Shown here piece by piece: positions 63,762 to 64,000 of a stretch of 64,000 nt of DNA (positions within the stretch are counted from its first letter, which is position 1; each line of letters begins with the position of its first letter). The position numbers and the translations under genes are program-made. Origin of the DNA: Geomesophilobacter sediminis (GTDB taxonomy: Bacteria; Desulfobacterota; Desulfuromonadia; Geobacterales; Geobacteraceae). The DNA is taken from the NCBI RefSeq assembly GCF_016458275.1, contig NZ_JAEMHM010000005.1, positions 1 through 64,000 on the forward strand, read 5' to 3'. The notes under the pieces are model-generated. The model saw only the letters and a list, made by a program, of their open reading frames with translations, was not told the origin of the DNA and made no database searches.

Positions 63762-64000
63762 ATGAAAAAGTACCTGACTCACTTGCAGCAACTGGAAGCC
63801 GAAAGCATTCACATCATCCGCGAAGTGGTGGCGGAGTTCGACAACCCGGTGATGCTGTACTCCATCGGCAAGGATTCCGCGGTCATGCTGCACCTGGCCC
63901 GCAAGGCCTTCTACCCGGCGCCGCCCCCCTTCCCCCTGCTGCACGTGGACACCACCTGGAAGTTCCGCGAGATGATCAAGTTCCGGGACCGGATGGCGCA
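63762..64000 (+). CDS. cysD: Sulfate adenylyltransferase subunit 2 (partial)
   Basis: The first 79 codons are in the window: [20 protein letters not shown], then [20 protein letters not shown] with the PP-loop (SIGKDSA) that binds ATP, and [14 protein letters not shown]. CysD with the GTPase CysN forms APS from sulfate and ATP, supplying CysH. The ribosome site is weak (GAGAGCGA). The gene continues past 64000, where cysN would be expected. Confidence 0.94.
   Translation, partial: MKKYLTHLQQLEAESIHIIREVVAEFDNPVMLYSIGKDSAVMLHLARKAFYPAPPPFPLLHVDTTWKFREMIKFRDRMA

Overview
The window looks like a chromosomal segment of a Geobacter/Geomonas-type bacterium (Desulfuromonadia). The base composition is high in G+C. 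Signalling genes are dense: CheX, an NtrC-type regulator, a class III methyl-accepting chemotaxis protein and two HD-GYP proteins. There are many small cysteine-rich exported proteins, a separate pta/ackA pair, cytochrome P460, and several families of dispersed intergenic hairpin repeats. The genus is an inference from gene content only.

Region 1 (1-20.1 kb) is a composite genomic island built at the 3' end of an initiator tRNA-fMet gene (20059-20135, minus). Four partial copies of the tRNA 3' end (1104, 3750, 9253, 12219) divide it into modules, and most carry the same terminator hairpin beside the copy. From left to right the modules hold: a truncated FN3-family protein; a Sel1-repeat lipoprotein and a second lipoprotein; an AT-rich, tightly overlapping three-gene operon (small unknown protein, PIN-domain protein with a long AEPV/AQPA repeat linker, AAA ATPase) followed by decayed integrase fragments; an SDR oxidoreductase, a cytochrome P460 and a DJ-1/VOC fusion; and the tRNA-proximal element with an unknown protein, a lipoprotein, a second tyrosine recombinase, AlpA-like HTH proteins, a DUF927 helicase/primase-like protein, a Cro/C1 repressor and an intact tyrosine integrase next to the tRNA. 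The three-gene operon is the best candidate for an undescribed system, probably defensive; that function is inferred from context and not shown.

Region 2 (20.3-40 kb) is core or accessory chromosome. It carries CheX, a stand-alone receiver, a small Os1348/NHLP-type peptide, an NtrC-family regulator, an outer-membrane porin-like protein, a TauE/SafE exporter with its DUF1634 partner, a MutY-like glycosylase, a DUF606 transporter, periplasmic carbonic anhydrase, a nitroreductase, small exported proteins, a chemoreceptor, two HD-GYP proteins, DUF1992 and shikimate kinase.

Region 3 (39.8-48.4 kb) is mainly housekeeping: moeA, pta and ackA (convergent), a 2[4Fe-4S] ferredoxin with a TTG start, a zinc-ribbon/DUF3426 membrane protein with about twelve FSFEE repeats overlapping hpt, a DUF1573 protein and tRNA-Arg(CCG).

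Region 4 (48.5-64 kb) is mixed accessory DNA. It has a frameshifted FN3-type protein, a 1-kb gene-free stretch with a large inverted repeat and recurrent GGCAAAAA motifs, an isochorismatase/ABM/amidohydrolase cluster, a pirin remnant, an alginate-export-type porin, DoxX, a GH-A lipoprotein, an ABC exporter, endonuclease V, an amidase, and the start of an assimilatory sulfate reduction cluster (cysH, cysD) that runs off the right edge.
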